Shown piece by piece: positions 9,818-17,098 of a DNA stretch of 22,658 bases. A program made the position numbers and the translations under genes. Position 1 is the first letter of the stretch; every line of letters begins with the position of its first letter. Origin of the DNA: FW021-bin31 sp964422465 (GTDB lineage Bacteria; Bacteroidota; Bacteroidia; Chitinophagales; Chitinophagaceae). The notes beneath the pieces were generated by a model. That model saw only the letters and a list, made by a program, of their open reading frames with translations. It had not been told where the DNA came from and did no database searches. The stretch spans positions 1 through 22,658 of the forward strand of contig CAYRBD010000054.1 of assembly GCA_964422465.1 (NCBI GenBank), given 5' to 3'.

Positions 9818-10489
9818 TTATTTCTTCCCTGCTAACACAATAACCACTTCCCCTTTAATTTTTTTATTGCTGAAATAATCGTGTACTTCCTGCAAACTGC
9901 CACGCTTATTTTCTTCGTGTAACTTGGTGAGTTCCCGGCTCACGCTGCAGCCGCGTTCAGGCCCAAAATGGGATATAAAGTCTGAAAGTGTTTTCAAAAG
10001 GCGCATGGGTGATTCGTAAAACACCATTGTTCGTTCTTCTTCGGCGAGCTTAGCCAGTAGAGATTGCCGTCCTTTTTTCGGTGGGAGAAAGCCCTCAAAG
10101 GCAAAACGATTCATGGGAATCCCACTGTTGACCAGAGCAGGAACAAAAGCCGTAGCTCCTGGCAGGCATTCTGTCTCAATTCCTTCACGAATACAGGCGC
10201 GTACCAATAAAAAACCCGGATCAGAAACTCCCGGGGTACCCGCATCTGTTAACAACCCCATCGTTTCTCCGGATTTTAACCGCTTTACCAATTGATCGGT
10301 AACCCGATGTTCGTTATGCTGGTGATAAGCCATCAGGGGACGGTCAATTTCATAATGTTTCAGGAGAACAGAGGAGGTTCGGGTATCTTCGGCCAGGATC
10401 AGGTCAACCTTTTTCAATGCCTCAATAGCACGAAAGGTAAAATCCTTTAAATTACCAATAGGCGTGGGTATGAGAAACAACTGTGCCAT
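9818..10489 (-). CDS. rsmI: 16S rRNA (cytidine-1402-2'-O)-methyltransferase RsmI
   Basis: A 223-residue tetrapyrrole-methylase-fold enzyme that uses S-adenosylmethionine to 2'-O-methylate C1402 in the decoding centre of 16S rRNA. Motifs in order: PTPIGNLKD near the N-terminus, AEDTR near residue 35, DAGTPGVSDPG near residue 82, LPGATA near residue 109, GFLPPKKGR near residue 133, FYESPMRL and SRELTKLHEE in the second half. These are the signature RsmI positions. The protein is shorter than proteobacterial RsmI (about 280 residues) and lacks the C-terminal extension; I recall that short forms are common in Bacteroidota. It lies 11 bases downstream of purS on the same strand and is probably co-transcribed with it. 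The 59 bases separating it from the convergent lipoprotein gene show no clear terminator. Confidence 0.93.
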   Translation of the reverse strand: MAQLFLIPTPIGNLKDFTFRAIEALKKVDLILAEDTRTSSVLLKHYEIDRPLMAYHQHNEHRVTDQLVKRLKSGETMGLLTDAGTPGVSDPGFLLVRACIREGIETECLPGATAFVPALVNSGIPMNRFAFEGFLPPKKGRQSLLAKLAEEERTMVFYESPMRLLKTLSDFISHFGPERGCSVSRELTKLHEENKRGSLQEVHDYFSNKKIKGEVVIVLAGKK

Positions 10490-10500
10490 CGAAAAGGTGC

Positions 10501-10752
10501 TCAGTCTTCTGTAATGCTGATTTCGTAATATTCCATTACCGGATTCGCCAGCAACTTGCTGCAGGCTTCTTCCGTTAGTTTTCGGGCTTCTTCCTTATCA
10601 TTCGCATCTATTTGTAAGGTAATATGTTTGCCTATCCGCACGTCATGAATAGCAGCAAGTCCCAGGTTCTTTAATCCGCCATGTACAGCTTTCCCCTGGG
10701 GGTCGAGCAATTCTTTTAATGGCATTACATTGATCAGGGCGGTAAAAGTCAT
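10501..10752 (-). CDS. purS: Phosphoribosylformylglycinamidine synthase subunit PurS
   Basis: An 83-residue protein of the PurS family. PurS bridges PurL and PurQ in the multi-subunit FGAM synthase that converts FGAR to FGAM in purine synthesis, the arrangement found outside organisms with one large PurL. The sequence shows the typical short alpha/beta fold: an N-terminal strand (FTALINVMPLKELLDPQG), then a conserved GKAVHGGLKNLG helix, then VRIGKHITLQID and a C-terminal helix with EACSKLLANPVMEYYEI. Its ATG ends at 10752. It lies 44 bases downstream of pssA and 11 bases upstream of rsmI. No purL or purQ lies in the window, so its partner subunits are encoded elsewhere. A candidate -7 promoter element lies just upstream. 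Confidence 0.92.
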   Translation of the reverse strand: MTFTALINVMPLKELLDPQGKAVHGGLKNLGLAAIHDVRIGKHITLQIDANDKEEARKLTEEACSKLLANPVMEYYEISITED

Positions 10753-10769
10753 TTTGTATCAATTTGTGG

Positions 10770-10777
10770 CAAACCTA
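10770..10777 (-). promoter_or_regulatory. Candidate -7 element for purS-rsmI
   Basis: The complement reads TAGGTTTG, an exact TAnnTTTG match, 17 bases before the purS ATG in the 44-base gap after pssA. The nearest upstream TTG is about 30 bases away, too far for the usual -33 spacing. The leader would be very short. Confidence 0.4.
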
Positions 10778-10796
10778 CGCCATTTTTCTTACTCTT

Positions 10797-11561
10797 TTAT
10801 TCGGGTGCAAACCAAAACTTTCCTAAAGCCAAAACAACATACAGAAAAAAGCAAAAAGGTACGGCAGCCCAGTGAATAAAAGGAATACTTATTGCAGTCA
10901 ACACAATTAAAAGATAAGGCAGGGCATTCTTCCTCCAGGAAAGGCTTTTGAATTTCAAACTGAAAAAAGGAAGGTTACTCACCATCAGAAAGCAGAGCAG
11001 GGCAATGATCAGGTAGAGTACCCACGGATGTTGTAACCAGCCGGCTACCGGCATTTGTTCATAAAATAAGAGAAGCGGAAGAGAGGCTACCATCAATCCC
11101 ACCGCAGGGGCAGGAACACCTTTAAAATAAGTTGTTTGCTCTGTATCCACGTTAAACCGGGCCAGGCGGTAAGCCGTGAAACAGGGTAGCAACAAGGCCG
11201 GTATAACGCTTAGCAAACTCACTTCCATTGCTCCCGGCTGCTGCATATAGGCCTGGCTCAGCAGCTGGTAGAGAATCATCGCCGGCGCTACCCCAAAAGA
11301 AACTACATCGGATAAAGAATCCAACTCTCCGCCCAAAGGCGATTGTGCCTGTAGCAGCCGGGCTGCCAGCCCGTCAATAAAATCGAAGACGGCCGCTATC
11401 CCTATAAAAACCGAAGCCCAATAGATCGGTGGCGGCGAGCTTACCAAAAACGTCTGACCGTTGTATGAAGATACAAAAACCGGAGTATGCAGGGCCAACA
11501 AAATAGCGATGGCTCCGCAAAATAAATTGGCTAAGGTTAAGATGTTAGGAAGTTGTTTCAT
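10797..11561 (-). CDS. pssA: CDP-diacylglycerol--serine O-phosphatidyltransferase
   Basis: A 254-residue polytopic membrane protein of the CDP-alcohol phosphatidyltransferase family. The catalytic motif is complete: D60-x2-D63-G64-x2-A67-R68-x8-G77-x3-D81-x3-D85. Several hydrophobic membrane segments follow, and one (CGAIAILLAL) lies close to the N-terminus. The N-terminal KQLPNILTLANLFCG and the later AYRLARFNVD are typical of bacterial phosphatidylserine synthases, which make the precursor of phosphatidylethanolamine from CDP-diacylglycerol and serine in the cytoplasmic membrane. The ATG start follows the stop of the restriction endonuclease gene by 33 bases. A related alcohol phosphatidyltransferase cannot be strictly excluded, but the length and flanking residues favour PssA. 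Confidence 0.9.
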   Translation of the reverse strand: MKQLPNILTLANLFCGAIAILLALHTPVFVSSYNGQTFLVSSPPPIYWASVFIGIAAVFDFIDGLAARLLQAQSPLGGELDSLSDVVSFGVAPAMILYQLLSQAYMQQPGAMEVSLLSVIPALLLPCFTAYRLARFNVDTEQTTYFKGVPAPAVGLMVASLPLLLFYEQMPVAGWLQHPWVLYLIIALLCFLMVSNLPFFSLKFKSLSWRKNALPYLLIVLTAISIPFIHWAAVPFCFFLYVVLALGKFWFAPE

Positions 11562-11594
11562 GAAAACAAAAGCCTGCTTTTTAAATAAACGAGC

Positions 11595-12344
11595 CTAATT
11601 ATTTGTATTTGAGGTTATTTCAGAGTTAAATTGTACTAATCTTTCCCAATCAATTTCACCATTCACTCTACAGAAATTATTCGTAAACTCTCTCGTGAAT
11701 TGATTTATCATTTGGGAATAAGACTCCAGAAAAGCCTCATTTTTTTCTTTTGCTTTATGGCCAAGGGGTTCTATTATCTCTTTGTAAAGATTTGGGTTTT
11801 CTGAAATAAACCACCAAAAATTTTGACCACAATATTTAAAATAATCCCCCTTGTCCGGATTATTGTCTCTGCCGTAACAACAGCCATTAACTGCATTTAC
11901 CCTAAGCTGAGAATTACTTGTTCTTAGGGTTCGCCTGGCGGTATTAAAATCTGTTCTCATCTTAGCAATCTGAGAGCTATTTCCCCAATTGGGCCCGGAT
12001 TTGATTGTTACTATATTTCTTATTCCATTTTTATCAAATTCCAGATCAATTCCTGTAATTCCAGATTTATATCCATTGAAAACGAGATGGTTAATAAATA
12101 TGGCAAGACCTTCCAGCCAGTCTCCAAAGATGGTTTCTTCATTAGATGAGATATGGGCATCTACTATGCCACGAATAAGTGTTTCGGCTGTCAGAACATA
12201 TTTTGCTCTAAACAAGTATGGATTTTTCCGTTTTAATACTTTTGTAAGTTTCAACCTATCCAGACTTTGAATACGTTTTTGATGGAAGGATCCAATATTT
12301 TCCTCAACGTAGCGGGATACTTCTATCAGGTTTAGCTTTCTCAT
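11595..12344 (-). CDS. Type II restriction endonuclease, PmeII-like
   Basis: 249 residues from the ATG at 12344. The frame extends further to a TTG at 12386, but I prefer the ATG, giving a 41-base overlap with the methyltransferase. From memory, the sequence resembles the PmeII-type endonuclease family, often labelled cytosolic protein: GIDLEF (residues 98-103), IKSGPNWGNSSQ (114-125), a GCCYG patch (154-158), CGQNFWWFI (172-180), IIEPLG, and IDWERLVQFN near the C-terminus. Asp100 and Lys115 would be the D...xK core of a PD-(D/E)xK nuclease. The usual acidic residue two before the lysine is Thr113, so an acidic residue elsewhere may complete the site (Glu78 is a candidate). The paired methyltransferase upstream supports the call. 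GC by eye is about 33-35 percent, lower than the neighbours. I cannot give the recognition sequence. Confidence 0.75.
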   Translation of the reverse strand: MRKLNLIEVSRYVEENIGSFHQKRIQSLDRLKLTKVLKRKNPYLFRAKYVLTAETLIRGIVDAHISSNEETIFGDWLEGLAIFINHLVFNGYKSGITGIDLEFDKNGIRNIVTIKSGPNWGNSSQIAKMRTDFNTARRTLRTSNSQLRVNAVNGCCYGRDNNPDKGDYFKYCGQNFWWFISENPNLYKEIIEPLGHKAKEKNEAFLESYSQMINQFTREFTNNFCRVNGEIDWERLVQFNSEITSNTNN

Positions 12345-13182
12345 ACTTTGTTTCAGGTTCAAATAGACATAACTCAATGGAGTCAAATTCTTGTTTTACC
12401 CTTTCATAATATTCGGCAACAATATCAATCCCTATTGAATTTCTCCCCATTCGGTTAGCCACTTTTAAAGTTGTTCCTGAGCCCATAAAAGGGTCCAGTA
12501 CTGTATCCTTTTCCTTTGTAAAAAGGTTGATAAACCATTCGGGTAACCCCTCCGGAAAGGTAGCGCTGTGATTTTTATTATTACATTCTGTTGCCAAATG
12601 TAATACATTCGTAGGATAGGCTTTTTCTCTTCCCACCCAATTAGATATCTTTTTACCAAAACCGCTTCCGACTTTTGAATTATCTCTTTTATTATCAGTC
12701 TGAGAAAGCTTTTTAAGACGGGATTTAGCCCAGTCTCCGGTAGGCACCATTACTGCTTCCTGATACATATTAAATTTGCGTTGCTTATTAAATTGCAAAA
12801 GTCGTTCCCATGCATCCCGAAAACGGTTCGGCCATTTTCCCGGGTAACAATTCTTTTTATGCCAGATAAACTCTTCTGTCCATAACCATCCTTGTTTCCT
12901 CATCTCCAAAATAAGTTCCATAACGTAGGTACTTCGTTCTCCATTAACAACTTTCTCTTTTATATTCAAAATAAAAGTGCCTGAGGGCTTTAGTACGCGA
13001 AAAAGTTGTTCAGAAATGGGCAAAAACCATTGGACGTAATCATTTACCCGGATCCCTCCGTAAGTTGTTTTTCGCTGATCTGCATAGGGAGGCGATGTAA
13101 CAATCAAATCAATTGAATTATCAGGCAGGAGTTTAAGCTGCTCTTTACTATCTCCTAAGTATAAATCTGTCTTTATTCCCAT
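12304..13182 (-). CDS. DNA methyltransferase of a type II RM system (beta class, N4-cytosine or N6-adenine)
   Basis: 292 residues from the ATG at 13182; a TTG at 13209 is an in-frame alternative but falls inside an inverted repeat. The catalytic motif TSPPY is at residues 29-33 and the AdoMet-binding motif DPFMGSGTT at 230-238, so motif IV precedes motif I, the beta-class order. A serine before PPY is most common in N4-cytosine methyltransferases, but N6-adenine enzymes also occur. The region between (about 110-225) would hold the target recognition part. By modifying the host's copies of the site it protects the chromosome from the overlapping downstream endonuclease. The gene starts 52 bases after pepP ends and has its own candidate promoter. 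AT-richer than pepP and pssA. Confidence 0.9.
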   Translation of the reverse strand: MGIKTDLYLGDSKEQLKLLPDNSIDLIVTSPPYADQRKTTYGGIRVNDYVQWFLPISEQLFRVLKPSGTFILNIKEKVVNGERSTYVMELILEMRKQGWLWTEEFIWHKKNCYPGKWPNRFRDAWERLLQFNKQRKFNMYQEAVMVPTGDWAKSRLKKLSQTDNKRDNSKVGSGFGKKISNWVGREKAYPTNVLHLATECNNKNHSATFPEGLPEWFINLFTKEKDTVLDPFMGSGTTLKVANRMGRNSIGIDIVAEYYERVKQEFDSIELCLFEPETKYEKAKPDRSIPLR

Positions 13183-13190
13183 TTTAAACC

Positions 13191-13209
13191 TTGCTAAGAT
13201 AATTAGCAA
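13191..13209. promoter_or_regulatory. Perfect inverted repeat before the methyltransferase gene
   Basis: TTGCTAA (13191-13197), spacer GATAA, TTAGCAA (13203-13209): perfect 7-base arms lying 8 bases before the methyltransferase ATG and overlapping three bases of the candidate -7 element. It could be an operator for control of the RM genes or a leader hairpin. No controller (C) protein gene lies next to it. Confidence 0.5.
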
Positions 13210-13214
13210 ACATA
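13207..13214 (-). promoter_or_regulatory. Candidate -7 element for the RM genes
   Basis: The complement reads TATGTTTG, an exact TAnnTTTG match, in the 52 bases between the pepP stop and the methyltransferase ATG. It would let the RM pair be expressed independently of pepP. No -33 element is obvious. Confidence 0.42.
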
Positions 13215-13234
13215 CAATTTATTTACGGCTTTAG

Positions 13235-14530
13235 TTAGCCTTGCATTATTTTCTCAATCTCCTCTACCTCAATCGGGATATTTTTCATCAAATCCACATT
13301 TCTATCTTTTCTGATCCAATAATTGTTCTCAATCCGAATTCCCATCTTTTCTTCAGCAATGTAAATTCCAGGTTCTATAGTCATTACGGCTCCTGCAAGA
13401 ACAGGGCGGTGAAGAGAAGGCCCCAGGTCGTGAACATCAATGCCGAGATGGTGTGAAATGCCGTGGTACAAATATTTACGATAAGCCGGATTTTGAGGGT
13501 CTTCATTCTTAATATCCCCCTCAGAGAGCAGCCCCAGTTTTATAAATTGTTTTCCTGCCTCCAGGCCAATTTGTTTGTGATAATCGGCAATGGTAATGCC
13601 GGGCTTTAAAATACTTCTTGCATATTTATGAAGATATAAACAAGCCTCATATACCTCACGCTGACGTTTGGAAAACCGCCCGTTTACAGGAATAGTTCTG
13701 CTTAAGTCGGCATTGTAATGGCCGTATCTTGCGCCAAAGTCCATCAGGATTAATTCTCCCTCCTGACATTGTTGATTGTTGAAGATATAATGCAGGGTGC
13801 AGGCTCGTTCCCCACTGGCTAAAATAGAAGAATACCCTTCACCGGTAGCACGGTTTTTCAAAAATTCATGCATTATTTCCGCCTGTATTTCAAATTCCCA
13901 TACTCCGGGTTTAATAAATTTCAGGATGCGGCGAAATGCCTTTTCTGTGATATCAATGGCATTCTGCAGTACGTCTATTTCATATTTCGTTTTGACGGAA
14001 CGCAGCTTTTTCAATAGCGGGGCAGAACGGTGATAGTTGTGTAGCGGATATTGTTCCTTCAATTTAAATGCATAACGATAATCCCGGGTTAAAGGACCTG
14101 TAGCAGGTCTTTTATCATGTTCGTTGGTATTCAGATATACGTTTTCTGCTTCATGCATCCAATTTTGAAGCAGCCCGGGGAGTTCATCCAGCCAGATTAC
14201 TTTTTGGATTCCTGATATTGCCGTTGCTTCATAAGCTCGTAGCCGGTGCCCGTTCCACTTTTCTTTCAACTCATTAGGTCTTACTAAAACCAACACCTCC
14301 CGGTGCGATTCATTGGGGCTATCGGGGAAAAGTACCAGCATGGAATCTTCCTGTTCAATACCGGTCAGCCAGATTAAATCAGAATTTTGAACAAAGGGAT
14401 ATAGGGCATCTCCATTGACATTTACTTCATCATTGGAATTAAAAATCGCAAGGGAGTGGGGTAATAACTCTTCTACGAACCTTTTTCTGTTTTCAATAAA
14501 CAATTCCGGATTGAGCGGTAAATATTTCAT
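13235..14530 (-). CDS. pepP: Xaa-Pro aminopeptidase (aminopeptidase P, M24B)
   Basis: A 431-residue cytosolic metallopeptidase that removes the N-terminal residue when proline is in second position. The N-terminal domain (about 1-175) carries the LTGIEQEDSMLVLFP stretch; the C-terminal pita-bread domain starts near residue 178. The dinuclear metal ligands can be placed by motif: Asp264 (MDFGA), Asp275 (NADLSRT), His360 (GISHHLG), Glu386 (MTIEPG) and Glu401 (GIRIENN); His367 in VHD matches the second active-site histidine. Spacing is close to E. coli PepP. No signal peptide. It is 75 bases downstream of dipeptidyl peptidase IV on the same strand, a functionally sensible pair for breaking down proline-rich peptides. 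The symbol is by family. Confidence 0.93.
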   Translation of the reverse strand: MKYLPLNPELFIENRKRFVEELLPHSLAIFNSNDEVNVNGDALYPFVQNSDLIWLTGIEQEDSMLVLFPDSPNESHREVLVLVRPNELKEKWNGHRLRAYEATAISGIQKVIWLDELPGLLQNWMHEAENVYLNTNEHDKRPATGPLTRDYRYAFKLKEQYPLHNYHRSAPLLKKLRSVKTKYEIDVLQNAIDITEKAFRRILKFIKPGVWEFEIQAEIMHEFLKNRATGEGYSSILASGERACTLHYIFNNQQCQEGELILMDFGARYGHYNADLSRTIPVNGRFSKRQREVYEACLYLHKYARSILKPGITIADYHKQIGLEAGKQFIKLGLLSEGDIKNEDPQNPAYRKYLYHGISHHLGIDVHDLGPSLHRPVLAGAVMTIEPGIYIAEEKMGIRIENNYWIRKDRNVDLMKNIPIEVEEIEKIMQG

Positions 14531-14605
14531 TTAAATATTTTTTAAATGGCCCACAAGGTAAACAAATTTTCAGGGCCTTTGAAAGAGAAGACCTCGCAAA
14601 TTGCT

Positions 14606-16888
14606 TCACTCTCTTGCCCCCGGCGGGCAGTGTTCTACTAAATAATTAGTCAGTAAGGTGTACAAATGTTGCGTAGTCCCTTTTCCTTCTGAAATACTGT
14701 GGGTCCGGTTAGGATATTCCATCATGCTGAACTGTTTCCCTGCAGCCACCAGGGCATTGATCAATGCCTCCTGGTTTTGATAATGGACGTTGTCGTCCCC
14801 ACTGCCATGAATGATGAGCAGATTTCCTTTTAAGCCTTTAGCGTGATTAACGGAGGCGCCCTGTTGATAATATTTCAGGTCCTGTGGCAGTAGCCCCATG
14901 TAGCGTTCCTCATAAATATCATCATAGTACAACATGTTGGACACGCCGGCAACAGCCATTCCTGTTTGATAGATATCGGGATACTGAAACAAAAGGTTCT
15001 GGGTGGAAGACCCGCCGCCACTCCAGCCCCATACTGCAATACGACTTTTGTCTATCCAGGGCCATTGTAATATTTTTTTGGCAGCCATTGCCTGGTTGTG
15101 GATGTTGCCAATGCCGATGTTTTTAAAAATAGCTTTTCTCCAGGCCCGGCCCTTGGGAGCCGGGGTCCCGGGGTTGTCAATAGAAAGTATGACATAACCT
15201 TTATCGGCCAGGCTTTGGTACCATCCATTCGGGCTAAAAACATCCCTGACTGTACAACTGGCCGGTTCGCCATAAACATAAAATAAGACCGGATATTTTT
15301 TGGCGGAGTCAAAATCGGCTGGCCGGATCATCCATCCGTCCATGGTAATTCCCTCACTGGTTGTTACTTTGAAAAAAGATTTTGGATTCCGTAGCATTTG
15401 ATGCACCAGTTTTTCATTTATTCGTGGAGATTGTTCCCGCTTCAAAGTTTTTATCGGTTGGAGACTGATGAATTCTCTTTGTGGGGGCGTGTTGTGGTTG
15501 GAAAAAGAATGGGTAGCATACTGGCCGTCCGGAGAAACATCATATTCATGGGTGCCGGATTCTTTGGAGGGGGAAATGCGATGAAGCTTTCCTTTTCCAT
15601 CCAGCGCTAAGGAATACAAATATTTTTGAGTGGCATTATCCGGGGAAGCGTAGAAGTACATCAGGTTATTTTTCCGGTCAAACCCCGCAATATCTATTAC
15701 GTCATACTTCCCGGGCGTCATCAATTCTTCTTTTGAATTATTGAGATGGATAAGATACACATGTCGCCATCCGTCTTTTTCTGTTCTCCAGAGGAAATCT
15801 TTACCCTTATTTATCCAGTCCCAGCCAGGCCGGTCGTATTGCCAAAAATAATTAATATCAATCCAGGCGGAATCTCCCTCGGTATAAACATTGCGAGCTT
15901 GTCCGGTTTGGGGGTCTATCAAAAACAGCTTACAGGTATCTTGTTTCCGATTGAGCTGCTGTACCATCAGTTTATTAATGCTTTCTACCCATTCCATTCG
16001 AGGGAGGTAATGTTGTACCGGGTCTCCGGGGATATTCATCCAGCGTGTTTTTGCCGTCTTCAGGTCCACCACGCCAATTCTGGCTGAAGAAGGATCGTAA
16101 CCTACTTTAGGATATTGTACCGGAATAATAAAAGAATAAATGGAATCGGTGGTATTGAGCATGAGATAATCCCGTATATCAGTCGCATTAATTTGCCAGT
16201 AGGCAATGGACTTGCTGTCCGGGCTCCACCTGAAACCATCCCTGCAAAAGAGTTCTTCTTCATAGGCCCAGTCAAAGGTACCGTTGATGATCTTCTCCGT
16301 TCCGTCTGTAGTCAATTGCTTGCGTTCTCCGGTTGTCAGGTTTTCTACATAAATATTGTGCTTGCTTACATAAGCAGCCTTTTTGCCGTCCGGAGATACC
16401 TTTGCAAACTGCAGGGAGGATTCCGGAAGCCCTTTTCCAAGTTGTATCAGTCTTTTTGTTTTTGCATCATAAAGCCAGAAGTCTCCACGCGTGTGGGCTC
16501 GCCAAACCTTTTTAGAGTTGGTGAAAATAAGCAATTTGTTAAACCCGGGATACCACGTATAGGATTCTACCTTCAATGGCGTACCGGTCTCTTCAAGAGT
16601 AAGATTTGAAGACGTGGCCAGCGTAGTTTCCGCAAAATCTTGTGAAGGATCATATTGTACAATAGTATAGCCATCCGAATTGTGAACTAACCGGGTAAAC
16701 AAGTGTCCACTTTTTTCCCATTGAATGCTGCCAAACCCGTCCCATTGGGGGGCTTTTGCTTCCGGGCCAAACTGCAGGCTGCCTGCCGACCAGGCCTTTT
16801 GTAAAGGCTGCGCCAGTAGGGCAAATGGAAATAAACAAGTCAGGCAAACGAACAGGATGTGGTTAATTATTAAGGTTTTCTGGTTCAT
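14606..16888 (-). CDS. Dipeptidyl peptidase IV, S9B family, exported
   Basis: 760 residues from the ATG at 16888, which places a clean signal peptide at the start (residues 1-27, ending in LLAQ). The longer frame opens at a TTG and would bury this signal behind 18 residues, so I reject it. The N-terminal part is a beta-propeller of the DPP IV type containing DWAYEEELF (about 206-214), whose glutamates hold the free N-terminus of the substrate. The C-terminal alpha/beta hydrolase domain has Ser623 (GWSGG), Asp698 in GSGDDNVH, and His730 in RTHS: the complete triad. The enzyme releases X-Pro or X-Ala dipeptides from peptides, probably in the periplasm. The neighbouring aminopeptidase P is complementary. 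The 210-base gap before it is shared with the divergent cysD. Confidence 0.93.
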   Translation of the reverse strand: MNQKTLIINHILFVCLTCLFPFALLAQPLQKAWSAGSLQFGPEAKAPQWDGFGSIQWEKSGHLFTRLVHNSDGYTIVQYDPSQDFAETTLATSSNLTLEETGTPLKVESYTWYPGFNKLLIFTNSKKVWRAHTRGDFWLYDAKTKRLIQLGKGLPESSLQFAKVSPDGKKAAYVSKHNIYVENLTTGERKQLTTDGTEKIINGTFDWAYEEELFCRDGFRWSPDSKSIAYWQINATDIRDYLMLNTTDSIYSFIIPVQYPKVGYDPSSARIGVVDLKTAKTRWMNIPGDPVQHYLPRMEWVESINKLMVQQLNRKQDTCKLFLIDPQTGQARNVYTEGDSAWIDINYFWQYDRPGWDWINKGKDFLWRTEKDGWRHVYLIHLNNSKEELMTPGKYDVIDIAGFDRKNNLMYFYASPDNATQKYLYSLALDGKGKLHRISPSKESGTHEYDVSPDGQYATHSFSNHNTPPQREFISLQPIKTLKREQSPRINEKLVHQMLRNPKSFFKVTTSEGITMDGWMIRPADFDSAKKYPVLFYVYGEPASCTVRDVFSPNGWYQSLADKGYVILSIDNPGTPAPKGRAWRKAIFKNIGIGNIHNQAMAAKKILQWPWIDKSRIAVWGWSGGGSSTQNLLFQYPDIYQTGMAVAGVSNMLYYDDIYEERYMGLLPQDLKYYQQGASVNHAKGLKGNLLIIHGSGDDNVHYQNQEALINALVAAGKQFSMMEYPNRTHSISEGKGTTQHLYTLLTNYLVEHCPPGARE

Positions 16889-17011
16889 AAACGGACAGAT
16901 TTTGAAAAGAGACAGTCTTGAAAATTGATAACAAAGATTCAAAAATATCAGGAAAGATAAAGAAAATCTGATTTTTATGGAGCCAATTCACGAAAATTAT
17001 CAGTTAATTTA

Positions 17012-17019
17012 TACCTTTG
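17012..17019 (+). promoter_or_regulatory. Candidate Bacteroidota -7 promoter element for cysD
   Basis: TACCTTTG is an exact match to the Bacteroidota -7 consensus TAnnTTTG, 79 bases before the cysD ATG. I see no convincing TTG-type -33 element upstream. If it is used, the transcript would begin near the hairpin at 17024. Confidence 0.45.
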
Positions 17020-17023
17020 CAAC

Positions 17024-17049
17024 AGCCTACAGAAGAAGTAGGCTTTTTT
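17024..17049 (+). promoter_or_regulatory. Perfect leader hairpin with T run upstream of cysD
   Basis: AGCCTAC (17024-17030), loop AGAAGAA, GTAGGCT (17038-17044), then five T. This has the form of a small intrinsic terminator on the plus strand, but no plus-strand gene ends here: the neighbour is divergent. It would lie at the very 5' end of the cysD transcript, so it may be an attenuator, a stability hairpin or an operator. Confidence 0.45.
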
Positions 17050-17098
17050 AAAGGTTGCATTCTCTATAATTTCGATAGACTTAATAGGCATATAGAAA

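Larger units (their letters stand above)
16889..17098. promoter_or_regulatory. Divergent intergenic region between dipeptidyl peptidase IV and cysD
   Basis: This is the longest gene-free stretch in the window (210 bases) and must hold the start signals of two divergent genes. On the plus strand it has an exact TAnnTTTG and then a hairpin (listed separately). On the minus strand the nearest match is AATCTTTG (complement of 16932-16939), one base off the consensus, a weak candidate for the peptidase gene. No open reading frame in it looks real. Confidence 0.5.

Noticed and set aside
12345..12386. N-terminal extension of the endonuclease from a TTG
   Set aside because: A later ATG exists and already overlaps the methyltransferase; a TTG start would double the overlap without clear support.
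14531..14605. GGCCC...GGGCC hairpin and TACCTTGT-like word before pepP
   Set aside because: The stem is only five bases with an 18-base loop, and the promoter word misses the consensus, so neither is listed as a site.
16115..16609. 164-codon plus-strand frame inside dipeptidyl peptidase IV
   Set aside because: It lies opposite a well-supported peptidase domain and has no recognisable features.
16889..16942. N-terminal extension of dipeptidyl peptidase IV from a TTG
   Set aside because: The ATG at 16888 gives a standard signal peptide; the extension would displace it.
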